Made by a program: the position numbers and the translations under genes. The notes under the pieces are model-generated. The model made no database searches. It had not been told where the DNA came from and worked only from the letters and a program-made list of their open reading frames with translations. From Tigriopus japonicus (lineage: Eukaryota > Arthropoda > Copepoda > Harpacticoida > Harpacticidae), in contig CM021319.1 in assembly GCA_010645155.1 (NCBI GenBank), positions 9,219,844 through 9,283,843 of the forward strand: 64,000 nt of DNA. Reading direction: 5' to 3'. This document shows positions 1 to 11,900 of this stretch, piece by piece (position 1 is the stretch's first letter; every line of letters starts with the position of its first letter).

Positions 1-3000
1 TCACAGTGGTCAATCCTCAAATTTAATCAGAATCAAGCCATTTCATGAAATTCTCGACGGTTGTGGAGATCTTGAACAAGGCTCAGGTTCACTATTTCAA
101 AACTTTTTCGACGTTTCCAGATGCAGAATCCGAGAAAACTTGCTATATTTATGATTGTACCCGTCATGAAACTTGTCCAGAACTTTCTTGACCAAAACAA
201 TGAAACATGTTATTGTTCATAACTTGGCCAAAACCTCAAATCGCCAAACATCTTGCTTTTGAATACAAAATATTGTGAACCAATTAGACACACTTGTGCT
301 TTGGAAAGTGCATTCATTCTGAACGTCGAGATGTTTGTCAATGGTCAAGCTTACTGTTCTCTCCGCTAGAGGCGCTGTTGCTGTTTTCAGAACTCTCGTC
401 TTGTTCATATTTTGGTCATGATTTTTGCGTGGCATCATTCTCAAGGCCTTTTCAACTGACAGATGACACTCATCAAAATCTGCGGAAAGTGGGTCTTGCC
501 AAGAAGTCAACGCATGGATGGGTCCAAAGTCTGGCCAGAGAAAGTGGATCATCCTCTTCAAGGTCCAATTTTTCTTTGGGGAGTCCCTGGAAATCCTTTT
601 GAGGCTCTTTTTGGAACCAATGTCAACCCGGTGAGCGTGCCATGGACAACAAAACGGGGATCTCAATTTTGGACCAGAGCCCTTTTTGTAGGTATTCGAA
701 CGAGGATGACAATTCTAAGGCCGCTCGTTTTTTTCTCGAGATCAATGCATTTTTCGAGCCCATCACGGTCTCGTGGATCGAGGCTTTTTGCAAACATTAA
801 ATTTTGCGCCATTGCCTGAGTTTGGCATGAACCCACCAATAAGTTAACATTTTCCGAGTTTATACTTCTTCAGCCGAGCATGATTTCGAGTGATTGAGAC
901 TTCCACGAGCTTTTGTGCCGGTTTAACGGACTCGTTTGAATCCCATTTCTTCGTCGGCTTTTCTGTGATGAAGCTTTGGCATGTTTAAGAAGCAAACAAG
1001 AAGATTAAAATGTTGTGTTTGGACTGACATATTGTGTTTGCCCCACGCTTTGTCCTCACCGAATGTTGGTGTACATACGGAGATGAACGGTAGCGAGTGT
1101 TTATAAACATAAAGAACATAGACAGTGCCGTTGGATTTAATAGTAAAAAAACTGTCCGGAGATGGATGTCCAATCTTGGAGGAAGTTCAAGACCTTCGCT
1201 TTAGTTTCGGTTTCAATGAAGAGTCAGTGAAGCGGTTAATACGCGTCACAGACAAGAGAAAACACATTTGGTCCCCAACCATTTGTTTACCTTCATGACA
1301 GAGCAGCTTGGATTCTCTAATTCTCTGCCCTGCCATGAATTACATACAATCCTAACCATTTGCACAAGAGTCGGTGATTGGAGGTAGAACAAACGGACAA
1401 AGATCTTCGTTCAGAGGGTTTGATCGCAAATTAACACAAGGTTCTTGTCCTCTCATTACTCACGAACCACATCAAGAGGGTTTCTTGGTCTTTGAACTCA
1501 CCGCCAGAATACCAGTAGATTTCAAAGATTTCAATTCAGTTCGGCCAAGAAGAAGGGCACTGTAAATCTATTCAAAGATTCGAGTCTTGCGGTTTTCTTT
1601 CAGTTTGCCCCTTCTTCTTTGTGGGAATTTTCGCTCAAAGTCGACCTTGTCAGAGTACTACTTCGTTACCAAACCAAATAGTCACGTTACCTTCTAGGTA
1701 TAACTGCAAATGGTTTGTCATTAAGTGGCTCTGTGTGTTTTTTTTCCTGAACCCTCATTGAACTTTAATTGTACGTAGGGGTTTGTAGTAACTCGTCTTG
1801 ATCATATGAGATGGTGATAGGGAGGTTCTAATTGGCTAGAACATGCTTTTATCTCGGATCCACTTCGTAGCAACGTAACTCATCTCATTCCGTTGCTTTT
1901 AAATTCTCTTTTAAGTCTGTTTATTTCCCCCTCTCCCTTAGGCAAAACTCACTTCATTCGACTTTTCGCCCAAGGGAAACCAATGTTGAAGGTGTCGCGA
2001 CTAATTCTTCTTGAAAAAACGAATCTTGTTAAGTTTTCATTGAGAAAACTTCCATAACTTGCTTACAGAACAAAGTTTCAGAGACCTTGAATTTTACAGA
2101 CATTTGTAGCGTTTACATCAATAGAAGAATCTACTAAACTTGAAGTCTAAAGTGATCGCAGAAAAGCCCTTTAAGTTGAAACTCTAATTGAGAGCAGGTT
2201 AAAGCTCGGTTAATTTCCAAGTGAACTCATTTGTCTGTGAATGGGCTGCAACACCTGGCAGAACTTGGAGTTTTACGATTATAAGAAGGGGCGTAAAATC
2301 TTGAAAGCATTTTTGCCCTCTAGGGAGATGTCGAGCAATGGAAATATACGTGAAGCACTTAGCAACTTCAAATGACACGACTTCAAATTCAAGGATTTCT
2401 CAGCCTTTGGCCATTTTTCTGCCGTTTACTTGCGATATCCATGATATATGAGAGTCACAATGGAATTGGCTCCCTTTTTCAGAGAAAAATCCGTGATTTC
2501 TAAGGTCTAACTCAAATCAGGCTTTCGTTTTCCTTTCCTTCTCGTCGAATTCGATCGAGACCGGGGACAAAATCCCCCAAGAAAATAGATTTGAAGGGGA
2601 AAAGAGTTGGAAGTGCTCTCATAAAACTCGAGCACATTACCTCAAAAACCTATTTGCTGTGACACAAATGTTCTTACTCACTTGGAGGAGGGTGAATCGG
2701 GATCAAATCAAAGACGAATGCCTCAAATATCGACATCCCCCAACTCTAGGAATGTCAAGCCAAAGAATTTCAATTTCCTCTTCTAACTACTTTCGTACCT
2801 ATCGATGACTTTCCTATGTCTTCCAGACGAGTAAGACAACTTTCACGCATATATAGTCAGTGTGACCATTTGTTTCGACAAATCGCATCGACAATTCTCT
2901 GACTTTCTCCGATCTAAGTTAGACAGAAGCAATGTGCTAAAAGCTCTATTGGCGATGGTTTGAGTACACAATGGGAAAAGTGGAATCGAGGAAGGTCGGA

Positions 3001-5913
3001 TGTGCCATTGAGAGACTCAAGCCAATAAAAGTGCTTGTTTTCTTCCAAGGAATTTCCATTAAAGCCAGCTCCTTCACCCCATTATGTGAGTAAAGCGAAG
3101 CCCAAAACTGAGACTCTCCTCATCCCGGGTTTTCTTTATCTTCTTCACCCCTGAAGAGCCTTCTCAAGTGTAAGTGTTAAAGCTCAGGTTTTTGCCAAAG
3201 ATAATAAAAAATCTTCTCGTAGAAAATGCATAAAAACCCATAAATTTGTGACATTTTCAGTGAGAGAGCAACCAACGCCCGTGATGAAGATATGCATTTT
3301 TGGGCACCCTTATAATTTCCACGCCAGCTTTGTTTTACTACAAAATTTAAAGGCAGTCGTTGGAAACTGATTTATAGGCGTGTGTATGTGTATTTGAACC
3401 CAAGAAAGATCTAATCGCTCCTAAGTGAACAAATGCTATTACATACGTATGTATGTATATTAACTTAGCGCTCATATGCATGTGTCTATTTTGCTTGTGA
3501 TCGGTCTTCCTTGACGAGATTGGCTCGTACGGTCAGAAATGATTGATTGGCGACATGGCGTAATCAGGGCCATTAATCACTTCAAGTCTTTACACGCTCA
3601 CTTTTTTCCTCGCTTTCGGACACGAACCCCCATTCTCATGAAAAGCTCTTCCTTTCTCAGGATGTCCAAGACCCATATCATGAGCTCAAGATTAGACTCC
3701 CTTGTTTCAGACATACATATGTGGTCCGCCAGGTTTCTTCTAGGGATCAACATCACTTGAAAGATCTCATCCGCAAGCTGTGGCTGTTATTGTTGTAGAA
3801 ACACTATAGTAAGTGGAACAAATCCTCCCTTTGACTTGACCCTTGGGGTCTTTTTGGGACGACCCACCTATCATTCAATCTGGGTCAAGTGATCTCTTGG
3901 AGGGTGGCCGAACAATTACCATTAATGAGTTGTGGAATTGATTCTCCGGATTGGTCGTCTAACGAGAAACAAACGATTTTAGAGGATCCATATCATCGTG
4001 TCAAATAGGAGTCTCTTAAGAATCTGGGTCATTAATCATTTTCTCCTTTCACAAAAATACGTTTATCAAGCGAGAACCTTTTTTGATCATCTTGATTGAA
4101 GATCTGTGACGGATGCAATGTGTCCAAGTCCATTAACTGGGTGACAAATTCCTGGCAACGAGAATTCACGTTGGGAAAAAGTGGCTCTTTTGGATGGGTG
4201 AAAGATTGGGGTGAAGCCGAGTAGATGTACTACTACCACTCTTACCTTGGGCGAGGTGGGCATTGGCTTGTTCTGATCTTTCATTTTGATCATCACTTGA
4301 TCTTCCACTTTTTTCCACTCATCCATTTCAACCCCAGCCATCAACACATCAATCCGGACAACCCAAATCTCTCAGGGTTACATTGATATATTTACGGAGC
4401 AACTAATAGCTTTAGATAAAGAGCCTTGCCTTCCATATCTCAATACCTCGTTTAATAGCGAATAACAGCGTTTTCCATGACTTGTGTTTATGGGGGTATT
4501 TTATCATAAAAGTATCCGTTTGGCCAATATTTAAGGAACCCTGATTGGAATGTGAATGACAACTCGGATGAGTTGGAGAGGCCTCGATAAAAAGTGGCTG
4601 AAATGGTTTTGCCTCCGAGACCTCATTAACACCTAATTTCAAGGAACCCATTGAAAATGCATCTCCTACGCGGATGACTTGAATAGCCTGCACGAAATTC
4701 AAATTAAGTTGGTATTTTGGAACTCAGGACTCTCATTTTTCTTTTAAAACTTCATCAGCACAAAATCTGATTTTTCCTTCGATTTGGGTCATCATGGGGA
4801 AGTTGTATGAAGACCTCAAAAAATAGAAACCATCTTTAGCACTTCATCTATTATTCAAGAATGACGGTGCAAGGGGCTTCTTCGAGGGGCCCCCAAGAAT
4901 CGCTTGATTTGTATCTCGACAACTTATGACTTGCATTTCTTCTGGCCAATATCATATTCAAACCTTACAACAGCCCCTTCAAGTTTTTCCACAATTCTGA
5001 CCGATTCGCTCACCTAGAAAACATAAGAAGCCCTTTGTTATCTTTGGACACACACCAGTTTTCAGGCCATCAAAACTTGTTATGAAATGGCTAATGGTTC
5101 TTCACCGGTTGAGGAGTTCAAGATGTGACCATTGCCAAATGTTGCCCTATGCAGTTTTTCCAAATGACCAAAAACGTGTCGCTCTCAGAGTCATCAGATA
5201 AAGAGAATGGTTTCTTCGCCTTGATTACGGGTAGTGTTTGGCACTTGCCACTAATCCTCATAACATAATATCTACAGGGAGACCCGTCATAAAAAGGCAC
5301 CACATGTGCTAAGAATATACTTAATGAACTTTATTTTGCAATACTCAAGCAGTATAAAGTGCAATTAACATACGTTCCACAATCAGACCCGTTTCTCGGA
5401 AAGGGACACCCTTCAATCATGAACAATTTCTTAAAGACGATTCAAGAGTTTGTATTGTAACGTTTTTACTGGCCTCCCTGTAGGTTCAGATGCACTTTTG
5501 AAGACAACTAAAATCTTGTTGTTCCACCAATAAAACTATCTGAAGCCTTTCCTAGCGTCAAATATAACTGGAAAAGCTGGTTTGAATGAGCTTAAGATAA
5601 ACATCATGGAAAGATGTCACGAAACAATCAAGTGGCATCCCTGAAACCCTGAAACTACTTAAGCCTCTTCTTCGACTTATTGCGATATGTGACAAGTAGT
5701 AATGGTGTTAACGATGCGTTGATATTCCTCCCTCACTTCAGTTCACGGGCCCTATGATGAATGATCTTACGTTTGCTCTCTGTGTTCCTCCTTCTGAGTG
5801 GATGGAAAGAGCAACGTTTTCTTAAAGTCGTGCGGCAACTATCGTAAAAGTGACATTAGACGTAATTGAAAACACGGTTCTCTCTCTCACTCTGGTTGGT
5901 TCTCGATTTTCAG
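1..5913. other. Non-coding stretch, no supported gene
   Basis: I see no recognisable protein, RNA gene or bounded mobile element here. The open frames, including a 149-codon one at 217-666 (minus), are within the length expected by chance for this base composition and resemble no family I know. A short CATACGTATGTATGTATAT-like simple repeat lies near 3,443-3,461. Possible splice donors exist on both strands (for example minus near 4,245 and 2,682), but none is supported by a second exon. Confidence 0.5.
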
Positions 5914-6241
5914 GGCGCTAGAGTCACAGACGAAGAAGAACTGAATAATAATGATAATCTGGAGACTGATGACTCCGTACCCAGTAGGATACCAACCAAC
6001 CAACGTCGCTCGAGGGTGGATGAATTGGATGATCTGCTCTTGGAGCTTCAGTAGGACATTACAGAAATTACTTGCCATCCTGCAAACAGCTCCTGGTGGA
6101 GAAAAATAAGACGTATCTCTCTCTGAGCTTCCATTGATCGCCATTTCTGTGACTCCTTTCCCCTTTCTTAGGCGTGGACTTTGGGCGATTGGAATCAAAT
6201 CTGGATTTCCATCTCAGAAAGAGAGAGAGCTGACAAGTTGA
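5914..6241 (+). CDS. Putative two-exon gene fragment with a paxillin-like LD motif
   Basis: Candidate internal exon 5,914-6,050 follows a pyrimidine-rich acceptor (TCTCGATTTTCAG) and ends at a possible donor (CA|GTAGGA). It encodes 45 residues, acidic in the first half (DEEELNNNDNLETDD) and ending in SRVDELDDLLLEL. That end matches the LDxLLxxL pattern of LD motifs, the short helices by which paxillin-family adaptors bind focal-adhesion kinase and vinculin. The next acceptor (CCCCTTTCTTAG|G at 6,170-6,171) would continue in phase and stop at 6,239-6,241, so 6,172-6,241 may be a terminal exon. Without splicing, the first exon simply ends at TAG (6,051-6,053 region). LD motifs are short and degenerate and no LIM domain lies nearby, so the paxillin link is only a suggestion and chance cannot be excluded. 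Confidence 0.25.
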
Positions 6242-8912
6242 TTCTGATCAGGGCACTTCTGAGCCGCTTTCTGGTCCGGCCAAACATTCATCCCCTTCTC
6301 AGTAAAGAATCTATTTCTGACACACCACTTCAACCCTCTATCTTGGTCAATTCAAGACGGAGGTTTAGCAACAAATCAGGACCTTAAAAGCTGCATTTGA
6401 AGCTGTTAACGAAAGTTGACAAGAGGTTTTGTCTGGTCGGAGTGGATCATAGACAGGGCCAATATGAGCTTCTGATTTTCTGTATGTGAGTCCAACTCTC
6501 CCCTTCGTTCCCTTCGTTGCGTGTACTAACCCCTCTTAGTCCCCGACTTGCTTTCGATGGTTGAATGGTTGGTTGGTGGTTCTTGGTCCATGAGAGCAAG
6601 CAATGCCCAGAGGAAAGCAGATCACTACGTGAGAGAGGTCCTCATATATACGTATAGATCTATACACACACGGTGAGATGGTAGTGCAATGGGCGACAGA
6701 CGTACGACAGGGATGGATTTTCGAGGATTGTATTCGTTGATCCGATGTCGAGTGTCTGATTACAAATCGAATTTGATTGAGTGTCAACTTTGGCTCCGTT
6801 AGGGACTTTTTTGTCTGTGTTCCTTTATGTCTGAGACAGCTTTGAAGAAGTTGTTGAGAGAAAGATCTCAACCCTTGACCATTGTAAGGCTAAAACTTTT
6901 TAATATAACTTGGTTGAAAGGGAGAGAAGTCGACATTTGGGTCCTTGTTTCCACCCCATGTTCCCAGGGTGTGCAATCTCCCTATCAGTAATGGTCTCAT
7001 TTTACTATTGCGTCATTGTGCCTCATGGAAAGTGGTCTTCAATGAAAGGCTGCGTAATCGCAGAGCAGTAGAGAGGGGAGAAACACGTGTGTGATCTTTC
7101 TTTTGTTCGAGAACTCTGGAATTTGGGTTCTTCATTTTCCCTCCTTAGATCAATCTCCACCGGAAACTCCAGAAAAGAGAGAAAAAGGAACCAGAAGAAC
7201 AAAAGAGGAACGGGACAGGAACTTTAAAATCCCCCAAAGACCAGAACAAAGGCTGCTTTATGACTTTGACGACTTTTGTAGGTCATTTGAGTTCTTGGTG
7301 GGTGGGTGTGCAATGTGCATGCGCATTGATGGTTTTCCATCCTTGGGCAGATGGTTTTTTGGCCAGGCGTGATTGTCTTCTAACAAGACTAATGATCTCG
7401 TTTGCCACACATTGACAAGCAAATTTGAACAAATCCAAAAGATCGATTCAGGGTTGCCATGACCTCATTGCTGTTCCTTAGATTTCTTTCTATATGTTTT
7501 TAACCTTTACCTTTTGGCAAGCCTGATTAGATGATGAGGGAGAGAAAGAGGGTGGTTTGGGGAATGGATGGGGGACGGCCAATGAAGAGGAATATGTTCA
7601 ATTTCGAAGAGAATGGCTCGGAAAGACTCATACCAATTGCCTTTTCCGACTAAACAAATTGAAAGCCCGAAAGAACTTCTTCGGATGGACCTCCCAAATC
7701 TTGAGGCTCGTTCTTTGACAATTTGAAGAGTCTTCAGAAGCTGAGTCAAGGCATTACAACAACATCCCATTAGATGACTTGACTAGAACGAACTAGACGT
7801 GGTCGTCGATCGACTTCAGGACGATGTCCGTCAATTTATCAATACCCACTAACCAATGAAAGTGGTAGTCGGGGTTTAACTAGGCTGGAAAGACCTTTCA
7901 GAAAATTGAACGATGTCTTAGGAGTGCTTCTAACTTGCGATGACAAGGGTCCCATTTTGGAGCCATCCCGTTAGTTCAAGCTCGTCCCACGGACCATTTT
8001 GGAATCTTCCCTTATCAAACGAGGGATTTGTTCCCTGACTAGACAGCTTAATAACTCCCAAATTCTCGCCACAAGGTTCTTGAAACATTTTTGTCATTTG
8101 TGAGCGCCTTCTTTACAACATTCATTGATACCGAGTCGGCTCTCCAAGACATCTGAACTCAGGTAGGAACGCTACAAAACTGAGAAGTCATCTAATTTTG
8201 GAGGAAAAATCTGGCGAAGGGATGAAGTGCTTAGCCCACAAATTTCTCCGCAGTATCTCTCATCTCTGTTGAGCCTGGTGTGGTTTTCGCTCGGTGGTTC
8301 GTGGAAGGAGGACACTTCATAAAGCGACAGGGCAATTTGGTCTCAAAAATGGACTTTAGCACCCTAAAAGACATATCATACCATGATGGCTGGTCACAAA
8401 GCCTTATCTTTCATACTTGTGCACAGTCCACTTTGGGTGAGGGGTCAGAAGTGAGCTGTTGCAAATAAAAGAGCGCCTCAAAAAATGGTTTATTTGGACT
8501 GGTTTGAAGGATGTGATGACTTCTCTTAAGATTATGGGGTTTCTCTAAAACCCATCTCTTCTAATGTGAGTCCGTGATGCTATGCATGGAAATCCTTTGG
8601 ACTCCAAGATTGAGAGCACAAAGTGGGGGAAACATGGAAATGGTTGTGAAAATTGGGGGATGAGGAAAGTTTCTTTTTCAACTCGTTTCTTGATGAGAGA
8701 GAGAAAGAACATGTTCCAACACCACAACCAAAAGTTTCCACCTTTTTTTCTTCTCGGCGAGCCCAGAAAATTTAGAAAACTTGGAAAACAGATTGCTCCA
8801 ATTTCATTAACTCTTCTTAAATTTAGGACGAATTACCAAATGATATCCTCAAAAGGTCAAATTAAGGGCTCTTTCAAATTGCAACGCTAATGAAAAATCA
8901 GGGCGAAAAAAG
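6242..8912. other. Intergenic or intronic DNA, no firm gene
   Basis: I found no recognisable gene. A tract of alternating TATA and CA/TG dinucleotides lies around 6,642-6,670. One splice-bounded open segment (7,149-7,277, plus) is purine-rich and unsupported by a partner exon, so I do not call it. Confidence 0.45.
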
Positions 8913-8984
8913 TGGAGGAGCCGGGATTTGAACCCGGGACTTTCCGCATGCGAAGCGGACACTCTACTACTGAGTTACACCCCC
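8913..8984 (-). tRNA. tRNA-Ala (anticodon CGC), possibly degenerate
   Basis: On the minus strand the sequence folds as a standard cloverleaf: acceptor 5' arm GGGGGTG, 4-pair D stem, anticodon stem TCCGC/GCGGA, seven-base loop TTCGCAT with anticodon CGC (plus-strand 8,950-8,952), T arm CCGGG-TTCAAAT-CCCGG, acceptor 3' arm CTCCTCC and discriminator A. G3:U70 is present, the identity pair of alanine tRNAs, so it would read GCG codons. A run of T follows on the minus strand (plus-strand A at 8,906-8,911), a typical RNA polymerase III terminator. There is no intron, and CCA is not encoded. Oddities are a U6-U67 mismatch in the acceptor, an A10-U25 pair where G10-C25 is usual, loss of the G18G19 doublet in the D loop (AGTAGTA), and T loop TTCAAAT. 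Several of these look like G-to-A changes and also weaken the A box, so this may be a decaying copy or a tRNA-derived repeat. Confidence 0.8.
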
Positions 8985-11900
8985 TTCATATTGTATATCG
9001 GATCTGAAAGACTAAATGTTACAAGTGATTGCTCAATGAGCCCGTCATTTTATTTTCAAAGCTGAAAAATTTCTAGAACGGGAACCGGTAATTCCTCGAG
9101 AAAAGCAAGCTTTACGCGCTTCATTGACCGAACATGTGAAGTGTGTCCGTCTGCTCGTAACTTGTGATGGGGAGTACCCAAAGCACCGTGAATAGCGAGT
9201 TATTAGCATGTTTCAAGATCCGTCCACAATCAAGTCTAATCAGGGATCTTGTTTACAACATGTCGGAGTAATTTTTCTACTTTCGTCTCTCATTAGCCCG
9301 TCTCTTATTGAAGGGAGTGAGTTCATGCCCTTACTTGCTCGAACCAATCCCAAATAACGTTATATTAGAACAGATAATACGCTTTGGAATATGGGTTCAC
9401 TGACACACATGAACATAATCCCATACATATGAAGAGAAATGGTTCTCAAGGGTCCTTTTAGGGACAATTGATTTACAGGAGCCGGTAGCAGGCATAAATA
9501 TTTCACCCTGTAACAACGTGTTCCCCTTGTCGTTCCCAAGATCTCATGTTTTAGGGGGCCAGGATTGGAAGCGAAATAATAACGCGAGTTGGCATGATTT
9601 CTTCGGCTCCAACTCATTGTTGTCGATCGCTGGGTACGACAAAAAAAAGAGCTCATGCTTTCATCAGGTCGGGGGTAAAATCAATTTTCCCCTTTTTTCA
9701 CGATGTCTCAATAAAAAGTAGGAGCGAAGGGACCGAAGGAAAACCTCAGAGCGAGCTTTTCCCCAAACGGTATTTTGCCACAACACTTGCGCCATGTCAA
9801 AAAGTCCACAAACTTCACTTCATGCCATGTTTCAGCCACACTCTCAAAACTCCTCCGGAGCATGCACCCTTTTGTTTTCAGAGTCCATTGATGTTTCGAG
9901 TTTATGCAAGGAAAACGTAAGGGTAAAACGTAAGAATCTTAAGAGATCCTTGATTTATAGTTCAAAGTGTGTGTGTGCGTAGTTTATGAAATTTCTCTTT
10001 GATAGTGAAGATGGACCTTAATACAAGTGGAACTGGAGCTTCGGTTAGATTTCGAGCACGTTTCGTGACTGTGGTGTGGTAAACTAGTCTTTTGGGAATT
10101 GTTTGAAGAACTTTTGGGATTTCTAGTCCGGAGCGTTTTGCGCCCATTTCGCTTGGAACAGAGATCTTTGAAGAATTTTTCACACCGGACTTGGGAGTTT
10201 TGAAGTCTTGTTGAGGTCTTGTTCCGAATTGAAACTCACATGTTGTGGTACAAGTACAATTTGGCACGTGGAACCATGACGAAGGTTCTCTTTTTTTAAT
10301 ATAATGTTACTTCCCTCCTCCCAAAAAAGAAAAGGGTTGACGACCAACCCTCAGGGGAGTGATTGAACATAAGGAAATTGATATTTTGACAAGTCCAAAC
10401 AAAAGCACGGGGTTGAAAAGGGGGATGGTTTCGTTGTGCTCTGCACACCACACTCCTGGCACTTCAAAGGGTCAGATTCCAAACTTGGATGGAAAGCTCC
10501 AAACACGATCAATCTCAAACAGGAAAGTGCATCATTCATCAAATTCAAATTGGGATCAGTCTTCAAGTGGTACAAACAGAGTCGCTCCAATAGAGCGGGT
10601 CCAAAGCTTGTGGTCACTCGTTAATTCCCTCTGTAATGCTTAATATGGGCACTTGAGTACCGTTTTAGTGTATTCTGGGGAATACAGATCGGATCGTGGT
10701 TCCCTGCCCGCTTTTAAGTTCAGAAAAGGGCTATGATTTGTCGAGAAAGTTTAGGGGTAATTATAGCTTCGACTACTCCAATCGACTTAAAATCAGTTGT
10801 AGTTTCCCAAGTTTGATTGACTTGAGCAAGTTTTCTAATTGAGACGTACACAAAGGTGGTGATTTGTTTGGTACTCAGCAGATCAATCGTCGGAATCGAA
10901 ACTTGCAATGGGTTCTTTTTCCGATCTGTAAATTTGCATATCTACAAATATGTGCGAGAGTGAGTGTGGTTGTAAGTAGCCATCAATCAAGTCAAACAAA
11001 AAGTGAACTTCCTCTTCTCCGTTGCAATCAGAATCAGCTTCTCGACTTCCTTTAAATAAGCTTGGGTAAATACTACTTGGGAGCAGAATTCTGATCAGGA
11101 TTAAGGGAGTCCACATCAACGTGCTTATTTGCATTCCGCGAATCCAGGAAAGAAAACTTTTTCCATTATTCCAAGTTTCCCAATATTCACATTGGAACAG
11201 GCGAGCAGGACGATCTGAACAAAAAAAAACAGATGGTTGCTCGAACTTCCTGATCATGAGGAATTCAAGAGACTCAAAACAATCATGTCCAACCCGAGTG
11301 AAACAGGGTATCTGATCTGAGGGAGAAAGTGTCTTGGGCGTCAGGAACCAATCTAGGGGCTGTCATGAGAAATGTGACGAGAAATTCCAACACCTGAGAA
11401 TTATCAATATCATTCCAACAATCAGCAGGGCTCCTAAGTGACAAAGTGAACATGGACAAGCTCACCAACCCCATCTTGTGCTTGGACAGTGTCTCTGTCT
11501 GTCACGGTGATGTGTTGAAAAACCAGCGACATCATGACATGGCCGAAGAACCACATGACAATTTTTGTTCTCCCTTTCTTTTCATTTCTCGCTTTCTTAT
11601 GAGTCAGCTGATCATCAGCTGATCACGGTAGGCTCATTGAAGGAATGAAAACGGCAGAAAAGGTAGAGCGACCGTAACGTTCAAGAATTATTATGAAGAG
11701 GACGAAAAAAGTGCTAAATAGGGGGATGAGCATTTAGTTTTTTGAGCCAATTTCATATTTTGGCACGGTAACTTTTAGAAATTTTAAAGCTGTCACTTAT
11801 TCGGCCCATTATGCCCCACTGACCTTTTAGACTATCCAAGTTGTGTAATATTGATTTTTCAAAGTTTTAATGAGTGAAAGGTTTTGACATTTCTTTTTCA

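Noticed and set aside
217..666. 149-codon open frame, minus strand
   Set aside because: Chance-level length, no domain, and two overlapping open frames exist on the other strand.
4246..4368. 41-codon minus-strand segment with donor AAG|GTAAGA
   Set aside because: The donor is good, but the acceptor lacks a pyrimidine tract and no neighbouring exon fits.
7149..7277. Purine-rich open segment between acceptor CCCTCCTTAG and a GTAGGT donor, plus strand
   Set aside because: Low-complexity Lys/Glu/Arg composition follows from the purine-rich bases, and no partner exon or family was found.
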